Positions 10,150-19,475 of a stretch of DNA of 64,000 nucleotides are shown here, one piece after another. Position numbers and translations under genes: made by a program. The notes under the pieces were generated by a model, which saw only the letters and a program-made list of their open reading frames with translations, was not told the origin of the DNA and did no database searches. Numbering within the stretch: position 1 is the first letter of the stretch; each line of letters begins with the position of its first letter. Source of the stretch: Natrialba aegyptia DSM 13077 (lineage in GTDB: Archaea > Halobacteriota > Halobacteria > Halobacteriales > Natrialbaceae); contig NZ_AOIP01000015.1 of NCBI RefSeq assembly GCF_000337535.1, positions 365,890-429,889 of the forward strand. The letters run 5' to 3'.

Positions 10150-10497
10150 ATGGTCGAAACGGTGGATGCGCAGCGAGAGGTGATCGGGATCGGGTCGGCA
10201 ATTGCGGTGCTTCTCGTCGGCTACGGGACGGCCATCAACGAGACGATCGGCGGCGTTCGAACGACGATTCTCGCGACCTGGGTCTTCGCTGCCACGTTCG
10301 CCCTTCTGGCCCTCTTACACGGTTCCTACGGTCGACGAGACTTCGCCGCGGCTCACGGCGGTGCAGCCGTTGGACTGCTGGCCTTCTTGCTCGCGACGGC
10401 CGGCCCGCAGGCGCTCGCGGGACTCCTCGTGTTCGTCGGCAGCGGTGCGTACATCGGGATCGCGACGCTGCGCGCTCGTCCGACGGCCACGTCGTGA
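10150..10497 (+). CDS. Small four-TM membrane protein
   Basis: 115 aa, not recognised. Four hydrophobic segments at about residues 14-30, 38-58, 68-84 and 88-105. A TTTACA box at about 10122-10127 lies some 25 nt before the ATG at 10150, so this Met is preferred to the one nine bases upstream. Tail-to-tail with hmgA. GC3-rich codons support coding. Function unknown. Confidence 0.65.
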   Translation: MVETVDAQREVIGIGSAIAVLLVGYGTAINETIGGVRTTILATWVFAATFALLALLHGSYGRRDFAAAHGGAAVGLLAFLLATAGPQALAGLLVFVGSGAYIGIATLRARPTATS

Positions 10498-10550
10498 GCT
10501 GAACTCGATAGGAGATCAAACCGCTCGGGAGAGGTACTGCTGGTTGTCCG

Positions 10551-11825
10551 TTATCGACCGAGATCCTCGTGAGCGCTCGCCAGGTGGCGCGAGGAAAGCG
10601 CCGCGAGCAGGGAGAGTTCACCTGCGAGCGCGCCGACGGCGATGATCTCGGCGAGGGCGTCGGCGTTCGAGCCGGCGGGGTCGCCGCCGCCGCGGAGGCC
10701 GAGAACGTCGAGGGCTTCGGCCTGCGTCGGGAGTTTCGTCCCGCCGCCGACGGTGCCGACTTCGAGGGAGGCGAGCGAGACGGCGGCGTAGAGGTCGGTG
10801 GTGCCGTCCTCGCGTTCGCGGCTTCGCCCTTCGTCGGACCGAGGCGACGCTGTCGCCTCGCGGGCCTCCATCGTCGTGATCGCGTTCGCGGCTTCGACGA
10901 CCTGGGCCACGTCCTGGCCGGTCGCGAGGAAGGCGGCGGCGACGACGTTGGCCGCGTGGGCGTTGAAGCCGAGGCTGCCGGCCTTGGCGCTGCCGGTCAG
11001 GTTCTTGCGCGTGTTCGCCTCGGCGATGGCCTCGGCGGTCGTGTGCAGGCGTTCTTCGACGAGTTCACCCGGAATGACGACGTCGGCGGTGACGGAGCGG
11101 CCGCGGCCCTCGACGGCGTTGATGGCGGCGGGCTTTTTGTCGGAACAGAGGTTTCCTGAGACCGCGACGAGCGAGGCGGGCGTTTCGGCCTCGACGAGTT
11201 CGCAGGCCTCGCGGGTGGCGATGGTGACCATGTTCATCCCCATCGCGTCTTTGGTGTCGTAGGCGAACCGGAGGTAGACGGAATCGCCGACGACGTAGGT
11301 GTCGACCGCGAGGAGTTCGCCGTGGCTAGTGGTCGATTCGGCGGCCTCCCGGAGCGCGTCGACGTTGTCGTCGACCCACTCGACCGTCTCGGCGGCCTCG
11401 GCGACGCCGTCGACGCGGAACACGGGGGCGCGGGTCATGCCGTTTTTCGTTACGCGGGCGTCCGCGCCGTCGGCGTCGCGGATGACCGAGAGGCCGCGGT
11501 TGACCGACGCCAGGAGCGCGCCCTCGGTCGTCGCCATGGGGAGGTAGTGCTCGCCGTCGGCCGCGCCGCCCGAGACGGGGACGGGACCGACGATGCCCAT
11601 CGGAATCTGGGCTGCGCCGATCATGTTCTCGATGGTTGACTCGGCCTGCTCGGCGGGGAAGGCGTAGTCGCCGACAGTACTGAGGTCGGCGTCGGTTTCG
11701 CGTTCGACGAGCGTGCGGCGGGCCTCGGCTGCGGTGTCGGGGTCGGCGTGGTCCTTGAGTTCGTGGATGCGGAGGTCGCCGTCCTGCACGCGGTCGGCGA
11801 GGGCGTCCGGATCGGTTGTGGTCAT
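10551..11825 (-). CDS. hmgA: 3-hydroxy-3-methylglutaryl-CoA reductase (class I)
   Basis: 424 aa. Makes mevalonate for archaeal isoprenoid lipids. Class I motifs are all present: ENMIGAAQIPMG, the catalytic Glu102 in TTEGALLASVNRG, DAMGMNM, the Lys near 230 in SDKKPAA, the Asp of GQDVAQ near 305, and GTVGGGTKLPTQ. The catalytic His is in the C-terminal SSRHLASAH. Haloarchaeal HMGRs are about 400 aa; here an Arg/Glu/Ser-rich stretch (about residues 324-340, positions 10806-10856) is inserted just before DLYAAVSLASLEVG. The target of statins in haloarchaea. Confidence 0.97.
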   Translation of the reverse strand: MTTTDPDALADRVQDGDLRIHELKDHADPDTAAEARRTLVERETDADLSTVGDYAFPAEQAESTIENMIGAAQIPMGIVGPVPVSGGAADGEHYLPMATTEGALLASVNRGLSVIRDADGADARVTKNGMTRAPVFRVDGVAEAAETVEWVDDNVDALREAAESTTSHGELLAVDTYVVGDSVYLRFAYDTKDAMGMNMVTIATREACELVEAETPASLVAVSGNLCSDKKPAAINAVEGRGRSVTADVVIPGELVEERLHTTAEAIAEANTRKNLTGSAKAGSLGFNAHAANVVAAAFLATGQDVAQVVEAANAITTMEAREATASPRSDEGRSREREDGTTDLYAAVSLASLEVGTVGGGTKLPTQAEALDVLGLRGGGDPAGSNADALAEIIAVGALAGELSLLAALSSRHLASAHEDLGR

Positions 11826-11999
11826 GCGTTGGTGGAGACGGCGATGCGTCCTAAGGGTTGCTGATTGTCTGCGCGGCGGTCCGGGGAACGAGCAGGGATC
11901 GGAGAACGGGAAGCGGCACTGGTCATCGAGCGGACGACGGACACCTCGTCGGACCGACAACCACCGAGTTCTTTGTCGGCGTGGCCCCTCAGGACGACC

Positions 12000-13658
12000 A
12001 TGACCGAAGCCGCCGATCTCCTGCTCACGAACGGGGAGATTCACAGCCTGACCGACCCCGATACCGTCACGGAGGCCGTCGCGATCCGCGACGGTGAACT
12101 CGTCCGTCTCGGCGACGCGTACGAAATCGAGTTCCTCGAGGGCGTCGAGACGACGGTGATCGACTGCGAGGGCCGCACCGTCCTGCCGGGGTTCATCGAC
12201 GCGCACACGCACCTGGACCACCTGGGCGAGCGGCTGGTCCACGCCGATCTCTCGGCCGTCGAGAGCCGGGCGGCGGCCCTGGACGCGCTCGCCGCGCAGG
12301 CGGACGGCCCGCGGACCGGCGGCGGTGCCGGGAGCGACGGCGAAAGCGGTGCCGAACCCGATGACTGGCACCTCGGCTTCGGTTACGACGAGAGCACGTG
12401 GGCGGACGCGACGGACTACCTCACGCGCGAGGATCTGGACCGGGTGAGCGAGACGCGACCCGTGGCCGCGTTCCGGGTCGACGTGCATACGGCCTCGCTG
12501 AACTCGGTCGCCCTCGACCGACTCCGGGACGACCTCCCCGAGGGCGACGTTCGCTTCGCGGACGGCGAGCCGACCGGTGTCGTCGTCGAGGATGCGGTTG
12601 GCGTTCTCAGAGACGCGGTCGCCGCCGGCCCCGCAGCAATGAGAGAGGTTATCGCGGCCGCCGCCGAGGACGCCGTTTCCCGCGGCGTCACCGGCGTCCA
12701 CGACATGGTCCAGCGCTCGACGGCCGCCCACGCCTACCGCGACTTGGCGGCCGCGGGCGAGCTTCCGCTGCGCGTTCGAATCAACTACTGGAGCGACTAC
12801 CTCGACGATCTCGCGGCCGTCGGCCTCCCGACGAACGCGGGCGACGAGTTCGTCCGCGTGGGTGCGATCAAGTCCTTCTCCGACGGGAGTTTCGGCGGGG
12901 AGACGGCGAAGGTGTTCGAGCCGTACGTCGGCGCGAATGAGGACGCGGCAGCCGTTGATGCCGACGAGAGTGAGGACGGCGCGAGCGACAACGCCAATCG
13001 CGGCCAGTGGGTCGTCGACCCCGACGACCTCGCGGCCATCGTCGACCGCGCCGACGCCGCGGACCGCCAGCTCTCGATCCACGCCATCGGCGACGAAGCC
13101 ATCGAGGAAACCCTCTCGCTGCTCGAAACCACCGCCGATCCGGACGGCGCGCGCCACCGCATCGAACACGCCGAACTCGCGACCGACGACCAACTCGCTC
13201 GCATGGCCGACGCGGGGATCGTCGCCTCGATGCAGCCGAACTTCCACCGCTGGGCGGACGAGGGCGGCCTCTACGAGCAGCGACTCGGCGAGGAGCGCCG
13301 GACGCGGACCAACCGGTTCCGCCGAGTTCTCGAGGCGGACGTCCCGCTCGCGTTCGGGTCGGACTGCATGCCGCTCGACCCGCTGCTGGGGATTCACCAC
13401 GCCGTTACCGCGCCGACGGAGTCACAGCGGCTCTCGGTCACCGAGGCGATTCGGGCCTACACTCGCGGCGGTGCCTACGCCGGCTTCGACGAGGATCGCC
13501 TCGGCACCGTCGCGGTCGGCAAGCGGGCAGATTTCGTCGTGCTCGAGGACTCCCCGTGGGAGCACCCGGAGCGGATCGACGAAATCGACGTGGCGATGAC
13601 GATCGTCGACGGTGAACTCGTCTTCGACGGCCGCGAAGAGGCGACCGGACTCCAGTAG
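12000..13658 (+). CDS. YtcJ-type amidohydrolase
   Basis: 552 aa. Amidohydrolase family 3 with the metal site HTHLDH at about residues 70-74, HAIGD near 360, HRIEHAEL, and AFGSDCMPLDP near 452. KSFSDGSFGG holds the usual Lys position of this branch. Members hydrolyse amides or cyclic amides; the substrate is unknown. Two acidic, Ser/Gly-rich inserts (about 104-122 and 315-335) are haloarchaeal embellishments. Divergent from hmgA with 174 nt between starts. ATG at 12000 chosen because the family begins with LLLTNGEI-like sequence directly after it. Confidence 0.88.
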   Translation: MTEAADLLLTNGEIHSLTDPDTVTEAVAIRDGELVRLGDAYEIEFLEGVETTVIDCEGRTVLPGFIDAHTHLDHLGERLVHADLSAVESRAAALDALAAQADGPRTGGGAGSDGESGAEPDDWHLGFGYDESTWADATDYLTREDLDRVSETRPVAAFRVDVHTASLNSVALDRLRDDLPEGDVRFADGEPTGVVVEDAVGVLRDAVAAGPAAMREVIAAAAEDAVSRGVTGVHDMVQRSTAAHAYRDLAAAGELPLRVRINYWSDYLDDLAAVGLPTNAGDEFVRVGAIKSFSDGSFGGETAKVFEPYVGANEDAAAVDADESEDGASDNANRGQWVVDPDDLAAIVDRADAADRQLSIHAIGDEAIEETLSLLETTADPDGARHRIEHAELATDDQLARMADAGIVASMQPNFHRWADEGGLYEQRLGEERRTRTNRFRRVLEADVPLAFGSDCMPLDPLLGIHHAVTAPTESQRLSVTEAIRAYTRGGAYAGFDEDRLGTVAVGKRADFVVLEDSPWEHPERIDEIDVAMTIVDGELVFDGREEATGLQ

Positions 13659-13758
13659 TACGCTCGCGAGACAGACACCGTCGGCAACCGGTTGAAACCA
13701 CTAACTGGCTCGTGGCCGTAGCGAGGCGGGATGCGCTCACACAAGCGCCCGTCCGAAC

Positions 13759-14988
13759 ATGAACCTCCGTGAGAGTCTGCGGATTAGCTGGCGGTCGATC
13801 ACGTCCCACAAACTTCGGTCGACGCTGACGACCCTCGGCGTGATCATCGGCATCGCGGCGGTGATCACGTTCATGGTCCTGGGCTCCGGGTTCTCCGAGA
13901 GTATCGTCGGGGACATCGAGGCCGATCAGGAACCGGTGATGGTCGTCCAGACTCAATCCGAACCGGAGAACGGGTTCGGCATTCTGACGGTACAGACGCC
14001 GATATACACCGAGAGCGACATCGAGGCGCTCGAGGAAATCGACGGCGTCGAGTTCGTCGCGCCGCAGGGGCCGCTCGACGTGATCCAGACGGGGACCGAC
14101 GACGAGCAGGTGACCGGCGTCGTCGACGTACAAGCGACGACGGCCGACTCGTTCGAGTTCTCGACGTTCGTCGACGGCGAGGCCTTCGACGGCGCGGCCG
14201 CAAACGAGGCGGTAATCAACGAACAGGCGAGTCAGGCGTTCGAGGAGAACCTCTCGGCCGGCGACGAGCTGACGCTCACGTTCGAGGACGGCGAAACGAC
14301 GACGGTCACGGTGACGGGCGTCACCGAAAGTGAACTCGGCGGCCAGACGCCGCCGCAGCTGTATCTCCCCGCGGAGGCGCATTACACGACGACGATAGAG
14401 ACGCCCGACGGGGAGACCGAACGCGCGTATCCGTCGCTGCAGGTGGGTGCGGAGAGCCTCGAACAACTCGATCCGACGCAGGAGGCCGTGACCGACTACC
14501 TCCAGGACGACTCCCACGCGGCCGAGTTGAAGCAGGACGATGAGGACATCGCGGTCCAGACGATAGAGGATACGATCGACCAGTTCATGGACCTCGTCAA
14601 TCAGCTGACCGGCTTCGTCGCCGCCGTCGCCGCGATCGCGCTCGTCGTCGGCTCGATCGGCATCGCGAACATCATGATCGTCAGCGTCACCGAACGAACG
14701 CGCGAGATCGGCGTCATGAAATCCGTCGGCGCGACGAGGCGCGACATCATGCAGTTGTTCCTCGTCGAGGCGGTCGTGCTCGGGTTGATCGGGGCCGTCT
14801 TCGGGATCGCCCTCGGACTCGGCGTCGGCTACCTCGGCGTCCAACTGGTCGACTGGCCGATGGTCTACCCGGTCGACTGGATCGCCATCGCCGCCGCCGT
14901 CGGGATCGGCGTCGGCGTCGTCTCCGGCCTCTATCCGGCCTGGCGAGCCGCCAGGGTCGACCCGATCGAGGCGCTTCGGCGCGAATAG
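13759..14988 (+). CDS. MacB/FtsX-type ABC transporter permease
   Basis: 409 aa. One N-terminal TM (about 20-42, TLGVIIGIAAVITFMVLGSG), a large extracytoplasmic acidic domain (about 45-270), then three TM segments in the FtsX fold (about 283-305, 330-360, 370-395). VTERTREIGVMKSVGATRRDI is the coupling helix that contacts an ATPase; PAWRAARVDPIEALR closes it. No ABC ATPase gene is adjacent on either strand, so the partner must be encoded elsewhere. Probably works in lipoprotein or small-molecule export or as a mechanotransmission pump. Confidence 0.92.
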   Translation: MNLRESLRISWRSITSHKLRSTLTTLGVIIGIAAVITFMVLGSGFSESIVGDIEADQEPVMVVQTQSEPENGFGILTVQTPIYTESDIEALEEIDGVEFVAPQGPLDVIQTGTDDEQVTGVVDVQATTADSFEFSTFVDGEAFDGAAANEAVINEQASQAFEENLSAGDELTLTFEDGETTTVTVTGVTESELGGQTPPQLYLPAEAHYTTTIETPDGETERAYPSLQVGAESLEQLDPTQEAVTDYLQDDSHAAELKQDDEDIAVQTIEDTIDQFMDLVNQLTGFVAAVAAIALVVGSIGIANIMIVSVTERTREIGVMKSVGATRRDIMQLFLVEAVVLGLIGAVFGIALGLGVGYLGVQLVDWPMVYPVDWIAIAAAVGIGVGVVSGLYPAWRAARVDPIEALRRE

Positions 14989-15076
14989 GACCGAGCGTTC
15001 GGGCGCGAAACTCGAACCCGACACGCGCCCGGAACCGCTACCGTTATTGTGTCAAGTTGAGAGATCCAACTGAGAG

Positions 15077-15835
15077 ATGCTCGGACCCGCCCTCTTCCTC
15101 GTCGGCGTCATCGCCCTCGCATACACCGGGCTGCAGTTGCGCCCCGCCTACCACGTCTACCGCGGCGATACCACCGACGTGATCGCCGTCGAACGCGCCG
15201 AGGAACCGATCGAAATCGAGGGCACCGCAACCGAACTCGACGGAACCGTGACCGCCCCGCTGAGCGAGACGCCGTGTCTCGCCTACGAGTTCGAAGTCGA
15301 AGAACTCCAGTCCAGCGGGAAGAACTCGTCGTGGAACACCGTCGACGAGGGAGCCGCTGCCGTCCCGTTCAGACTCGAAGATCGCACGGCGAGCGTCCGC
15401 GTCGATCCCGCCGGTGCCGACCTGGCGCTTTCGACCGCGGTCACCGCCGACGTCGACGGCGGCGATCCCGAACCGGAGCCGATCCGCCGGTTCCTCGAAA
15501 CCGAATCCGACCTCGAATCCGAGAACACCTCCCTCGACCTCGGCGTCGTCGAACTCGCGACGGGCAACGACCGGAAGTACCACGAGCGGCGGCTCGAACC
15601 GGGTGACGACGCCTACGTCTTCGGGCAGTCGCGATACGACGTTGAGGCGCGAGAGACGATGCGCGATATCAGCGCCGTCATCGAGGAGAGTCCGGAGTCG
15701 CCGGCGTTCGTCGTCTCCGATTCGTCGCAGGACGGGGCGGCTCGCCTGCTCGCGAAGCAGTACCTCTCCTGGCTCGCCATTAGCGCATTCTTGCTCCTCA
15801 TCGGCGGGTGGATGACCGTCGCGATGGTTGTCTGA
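15077..15835 (+). CDS. GIDE-domain membrane protein (E3 ligase-like without RING)
   Basis: 252 aa. A TM at about residues 5-22 and another at 232-250 flank a soluble domain. The features IEGTATELDGTVTAPLSETPCLAYEFEVEE and HERRLEPGDDAYVFG (quoted in shortened form) match the GIDE domain of MULAN-type proteins (PF12483). No RING finger or Cys/His cluster follows, as in other prokaryotic members, so ligase activity is not expected. Topology suggests a membrane-surface adapter. It follows the ABC permease by about 90 nt on the same strand; co-function is only a guess. Confidence 0.72.
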   Translation: MLGPALFLVGVIALAYTGLQLRPAYHVYRGDTTDVIAVERAEEPIEIEGTATELDGTVTAPLSETPCLAYEFEVEELQSSGKNSSWNTVDEGAAAVPFRLEDRTASVRVDPAGADLALSTAVTADVDGGDPEPEPIRRFLETESDLESENTSLDLGVVELATGNDRKYHERRLEPGDDAYVFGQSRYDVEARETMRDISAVIEESPESPAFVVSDSSQDGAARLLAKQYLSWLAISAFLLLIGGWMTVAMVV

Positions 15836-15946
15836 ACGCCGGCGGTGTCTCACATCTGTTTCGCGGCAGTGATACTCGCAACAGAGTGATACGGTCGACT
15901 CGTGCGACCGGGGACTCTTTTATCAATACGCGTGTATCCACCGACC

Positions 15947-16930
15947 ATGGACGTTGGACTCATGGTAACGTCGTTCGGGGAGGTCGATCAGGCGGACGTC
16001 GCCGTCCGCGCGGAAGAACGCGAGTACGACGCCGTCTGGGTCGGCGAGCTCTGGGGAGCGAGCGGCGTCGTCCAACTCACGGAGATGGCCTGCCGAACCG
16101 AAGAGATCGAACTCGGCAGCGCGATTTTGAACGTCTACTCCCGAACGCCGGCCGTCCTCGCGATGACCGCCACCTCGCTCTCGCGAGCGTCGAACGGCCG
16201 ATTCACGCTCGGGCTGGGGACGAGCACGCCGAAGGCCGTCGAGGACCTGCACGGGCGCTCGTTCGATCGGCCCGTTCGGCGCGCCCACGAGACGATCGAG
16301 CTGATCCGGCGGTTTACCGCCGGCGACGGCGACCCCGTCTCCTACGAGGGCGAACTCCTGTCGGCCGCGGACTTTCCCTCGCTCGACGCGCCGGTGCCGA
16401 TCTACCACGCCGGTCTCGGCCCGGCGAACCGCCGCGTCGTCGGCCGCCTCTGCGACGGCTGGATCCCGCACAACATTCCGTTTTCGCACCTCGACGAGGC
16501 GTTCGAGGAAGTCGCGGACGCCGCGCGCGAGCGCGACCGAGACCCGGACGAGATCACGATCGCCCCGTACGTCCCGTCCGCCGTCAGCGAGGACCCCAAG
16601 GAAGCACGCGACACCCTCCGCCAGCACATCGCCTACTACGTCGGCAGCGGAGACGGGTATCGGCGCGCGGTCTCCATGACGTTCCCCGACGAGGCGGAGC
16701 GAATCGCCGAAGCGTGGCGGCGAGGCGACACCGGCGAGGCGACGGCGGCGGTGACCGACGAGATGCTCGCCGACCTCGGCGTCGCCGGAACGCCCGAGCA
16801 AGCCCGCGACCACCTCCGGACGCTCCTCGCGGAGACCGGTATCGACCGTCCGATCATCGTCGTGCCGGAGCCGGCGTCGAGTTCGGTGACCGAGACGACG
16901 ATCGATGAACTCGCGCCGGCGCGGTTGTAG
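15947..16930 (+). CDS. LLM-class F420-dependent oxidoreductase
   Basis: 327 aa. Luciferase-like TIM barrel: MDVGLMVTSF, the EYDAVWVGE strand, GSAILNVYSRTPAVLAM, GRFTLGLGTSTP (flavin-phosphate loop), IYHAGLGPANRRVVG and the SDRC-like LCDGWIPH. These match F420-dependent LLM proteins rather than bacterial luciferase. Substrate unknown. CTTTTATC at 15916-15923 lies about 27 nt before the ATG at 15947, which fixes the start. Confidence 0.9.
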   Translation: MDVGLMVTSFGEVDQADVAVRAEEREYDAVWVGELWGASGVVQLTEMACRTEEIELGSAILNVYSRTPAVLAMTATSLSRASNGRFTLGLGTSTPKAVEDLHGRSFDRPVRRAHETIELIRRFTAGDGDPVSYEGELLSAADFPSLDAPVPIYHAGLGPANRRVVGRLCDGWIPHNIPFSHLDEAFEEVADAARERDRDPDEITIAPYVPSAVSEDPKEARDTLRQHIAYYVGSGDGYRRAVSMTFPDEAERIAEAWRRGDTGEATAAVTDEMLADLGVAGTPEQARDHLRTLLAETGIDRPIIVVPEPASSSVTETTIDELAPARL

Positions 16931-17041
16931 CGAGCAGGTGCTGGCGATATCGTCCCGTTGTGTTTTGCTATCCGCCGTTCTATTCGTCCCCCATCTAGTA
17001 ACGTGCCGGAGATCCTGTTCGGATGGCGTCCGGCAGCCGCC

Positions 17042-18121
17042 TCACTCGAGGTCGACGCGACAGCCGGTCTCTGCCGATTCGTAGGCCGCCTCGATCACAC
17101 GGGTGTCGATGAGACCGTCCGCGCCGTCGGGTTCTGGCGTCGCGCCAGTGAGCACGCAATAGCCGAAGTAATCGAACTCTTCGCGGACCTCGTCGACCGG
17201 CGGCCCGGTGTGTTCCATGCGAACATCACCGCTCTCGACGACGATTTCCTGGGGGACGACCCCGCCAAACGGAGATCTGATCGAAATCACGCCGCCGCTT
17301 CCGATCAGTTCGAGCCAACTGTTCGCGTGCGCGTCGAAACTCGCGGTACAGGACGCGGTCGCGTCGGTCGGGAACTCGAGTTGGAAGGTGACGTGTTCGT
17401 CGACTGCAACGGAGTCGGTGTTCGAGGCCGTCGTCGCGTACACGCCCGTCGGATCGCGGCCGAGGACGAACCGCGTCGTGTTCAGCGGGTAGATGCCGAG
17501 GTCGACGAGCGCGCCGCCGCCGGCGAGTTCAGGATCGAGCCGCCAGGTATCAGGGCCAGTCGCGGCCAACAGCGGGTGAGAGAATCCGGCGTGAACCTGG
17601 ACGACGTCGCCGATAACGCCCGCGGAGACGAGTTCGCGCGTGCGGCGGACGGCGGGCTCGGTCTGGAGGCGATAGGCCGTCATCAGCGTCACGCCGGCGT
17701 CGTCGCAGGCATCGATGATCGTCTCGACGCGGTCGGGCGTCGTTTCGAGCGGCTTCTCGCAGATGACGTGTTTGCCGGTGCCGAGGTCAGCCGCAGCCGT
17801 CGCGTAGCGCCCGTGAAGCGCGTTCGGCGTTGCGACGTAGACCGCGTCGTACGCCTCGGTGTGGGCACCCGCGAGGAAGGCGTCGTAGGTGATGACGTGA
17901 CCGATCTCGAACGTTTCGGCCACCAACCGGCGCTGATCGGGCGAGCCGGTGACCAGCAGCGTCGGCTCGCAGTACTCGCTCTCGGCGATGGCCGGAATCG
18001 CCCGATTACGCGCGAAATCGCCGATGCCGACGATCGCGAGCCGAACCGTTCCCTCGACCGGCTCGCGCTCCCAGTCGCGCCGGGTGAACTCGTCGAGGAT
18101 CGTCTCGAGTTCGAGTTCCAT
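17042..18121 (-). CDS. gfo6: D-xylose 1-dehydrogenase (NADP), Gfo/Idh/MocA family
   Basis: 359 aa. Opens with a haloarchaeal Gfo6-type start (LETILDEFTRRDWE), then the nucleotide fold VGIGDFARNRAIPA (about 32-45) and the family motif CEKPLE near residue 120. The substrate half contains GGGALVDLGIYPLN with the conserved Asp and Tyr, matching the haloarchaeal enzyme that starts oxidative xylose degradation. No other xylose genes (xylonate dehydratase, regulator) lie nearby, so the role is inferred from family alone; related sugar dehydrogenation is the alternative. Confidence 0.82.
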   Translation of the reverse strand: MELELETILDEFTRRDWEREPVEGTVRLAIVGIGDFARNRAIPAIAESEYCEPTLLVTGSPDQRRLVAETFEIGHVITYDAFLAGAHTEAYDAVYVATPNALHGRYATAAADLGTGKHVICEKPLETTPDRVETIIDACDDAGVTLMTAYRLQTEPAVRRTRELVSAGVIGDVVQVHAGFSHPLLAATGPDTWRLDPELAGGGALVDLGIYPLNTTRFVLGRDPTGVYATTASNTDSVAVDEHVTFQLEFPTDATASCTASFDAHANSWLELIGSGGVISIRSPFGGVVPQEIVVESGDVRMEHTGPPVDEVREEFDYFGYCVLTGATPEPDGADGLIDTRVIEAAYESAETGCRVDLE

Positions 18122-18268
18122 CGTTCGGTCGACCTACGACGGCTGGTGCCGAAAAGAATCGTGCCGTCGGACGGGAGAGTCTGCATCCCGAACGTGTTAC
18201 CGCTCGTGATGGACGACGAGAGGATCCGCAATCGCCTCATCAAACGTCGATCGGACACCAATATAGGA

Positions 18269-18293
18269 TATTGAAGGAAAAACTTATTCAATA
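18269..18293. promoter_or_regulatory. Inverted repeat over the nadA promoter
   Basis: TATTGAA-N11-TTCAATA (18269-18275 and 18287-18293) encloses an A-rich BRE-like stretch and a CTTATT TATA-like box at 18283-18288. A repressor bound here would block TBP/TFB access to the nadABC operon. The dyad is exact over 7 bp per arm; the regulator is not identified. Confidence 0.5.
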
Positions 18294-18330
18294 GCTCGGT
18301 ATGTGGCTAGTATACCTACTGGGAGACACA

Positions 18331-19464
18331 ATGGTCACGATGGAAACAACGGAGCTGGAAACCGATCTGAGTCTGTTCAAATACGACTCGCTCGAACAGC
18401 TTCCACCACGGTACCGGAATCTAGAAGAGAGCGAACGAACGGAGCGCATCGACGCCGCGCTCGCTGAACTCGGCGACGACGTCGTCATTCTCGGGCACAA
18501 CTACCAGCGGCGCGAAATCGTCGAGCACGCGGACTTCGTCGGGGATTCCTACCAGCTTTCGAAGGAAGCCGCCGAGGCCGACGCCGAGTACGTGATCTTC
18601 GGCGGCGTGACGTTCATGGCTGAGAGCGCGGACATCATCACCGACGACGACCAGACGGTGATCCTCCCGAGCATGGAGGCATCCTGTCCGATGGCCGGGA
18701 TGGCCGAAGCGCTGCAGGTCGACGCCGCCTGGGCGGAAATCGCGGCGGCCGCGCCGGACGACGACATCATCCCGATCACGTACATGAACTCCTACGCCGA
18801 TCTGAAGGCCTTCTGTGCGAGTCAGGGCGGCCTCGTCTGCACCTCCTCGAACGCCCACCGCGCCTTCGAGTGGGCGTTCGAACGCGGCGACAAAGTGCTG
18901 TTCCTACCCGACAAGCACCTCGGGGAGAACACCGCCCACCGGCTGGGCATGGAAGACGACATCGCGGAGTGGGACCCCTGGGATCCCGACGGCAAGGACG
19001 CCGAGGAAGTCGCAGACAGCGACATCATCCTCTGGGACGGCTACTGTCAGGTCCACGAGCGGTTCCGCACGGATCACATCGACCGGGTTCGCGACGAGCA
19101 TCCGAACGCGCGGGTCGTCGTCCACCCCGAGTGCCGACGCGAAGTCGTCGCGGCCGCCGACCGCGTCGGTTCGACGGCAACCATCTGCGAGACCGTCGCC
19201 ACCGCCGACCCCGGCGAGACGTGGGCCATCGGCACCGAAATCCACCTGACGAACCACCTCCAGCGCTGGCATCCCGAGGTGAACGTCCTCCCGCTCTGTG
19301 GCGACGCCTGCATGGACTGCAACGCCATGCGCCAGATCGACCCCAACTACCTCACCTGGGTGCTCGAAGAACTCGTCGCCGGCCGCGAACGAAACGTGAT
19401 CGAAGTCGCGCCCGACGAAAAAGAACTCGCGACGGTCGCACTCGACCGAATGCTCGACATCTAA
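18331..19464 (+). CDS. nadA: Quinolinate synthase
   Basis: 377 aa. Condenses iminoaspartate and DHAP to quinolinate using a [4Fe-4S] cluster, the second step of de novo NAD synthesis. Probable cluster ligands are Cys119 (EASCPMA), Cys239 (DGYCQVHERF) and Cys330 (GDACMDCNAM). LGHNYQRREI, SSNA, PDKHLGEN and VGSTATI are family signatures. A GGGAG Shine-Dalgarno-like stretch 5 nt before the ATG at 18331 decides this start over the ATG nine bases later. First gene of nadA-nadB-nadC, with 11 nt to nadB. Confidence 0.95.
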   Translation: MVTMETTELETDLSLFKYDSLEQLPPRYRNLEESERTERIDAALAELGDDVVILGHNYQRREIVEHADFVGDSYQLSKEAAEADAEYVIFGGVTFMAESADIITDDDQTVILPSMEASCPMAGMAEALQVDAAWAEIAAAAPDDDIIPITYMNSYADLKAFCASQGGLVCTSSNAHRAFEWAFERGDKVLFLPDKHLGENTAHRLGMEDDIAEWDPWDPDGKDAEEVADSDIILWDGYCQVHERFRTDHIDRVRDEHPNARVVVHPECRREVVAAADRVGSTATICETVATADPGETWAIGTEIHLTNHLQRWHPEVNVLPLCGDACMDCNAMRQIDPNYLTWVLEELVAGRERNVIEVAPDEKELATVALDRMLDI

Positions 19465-19475
19465 CGACTGTACCA

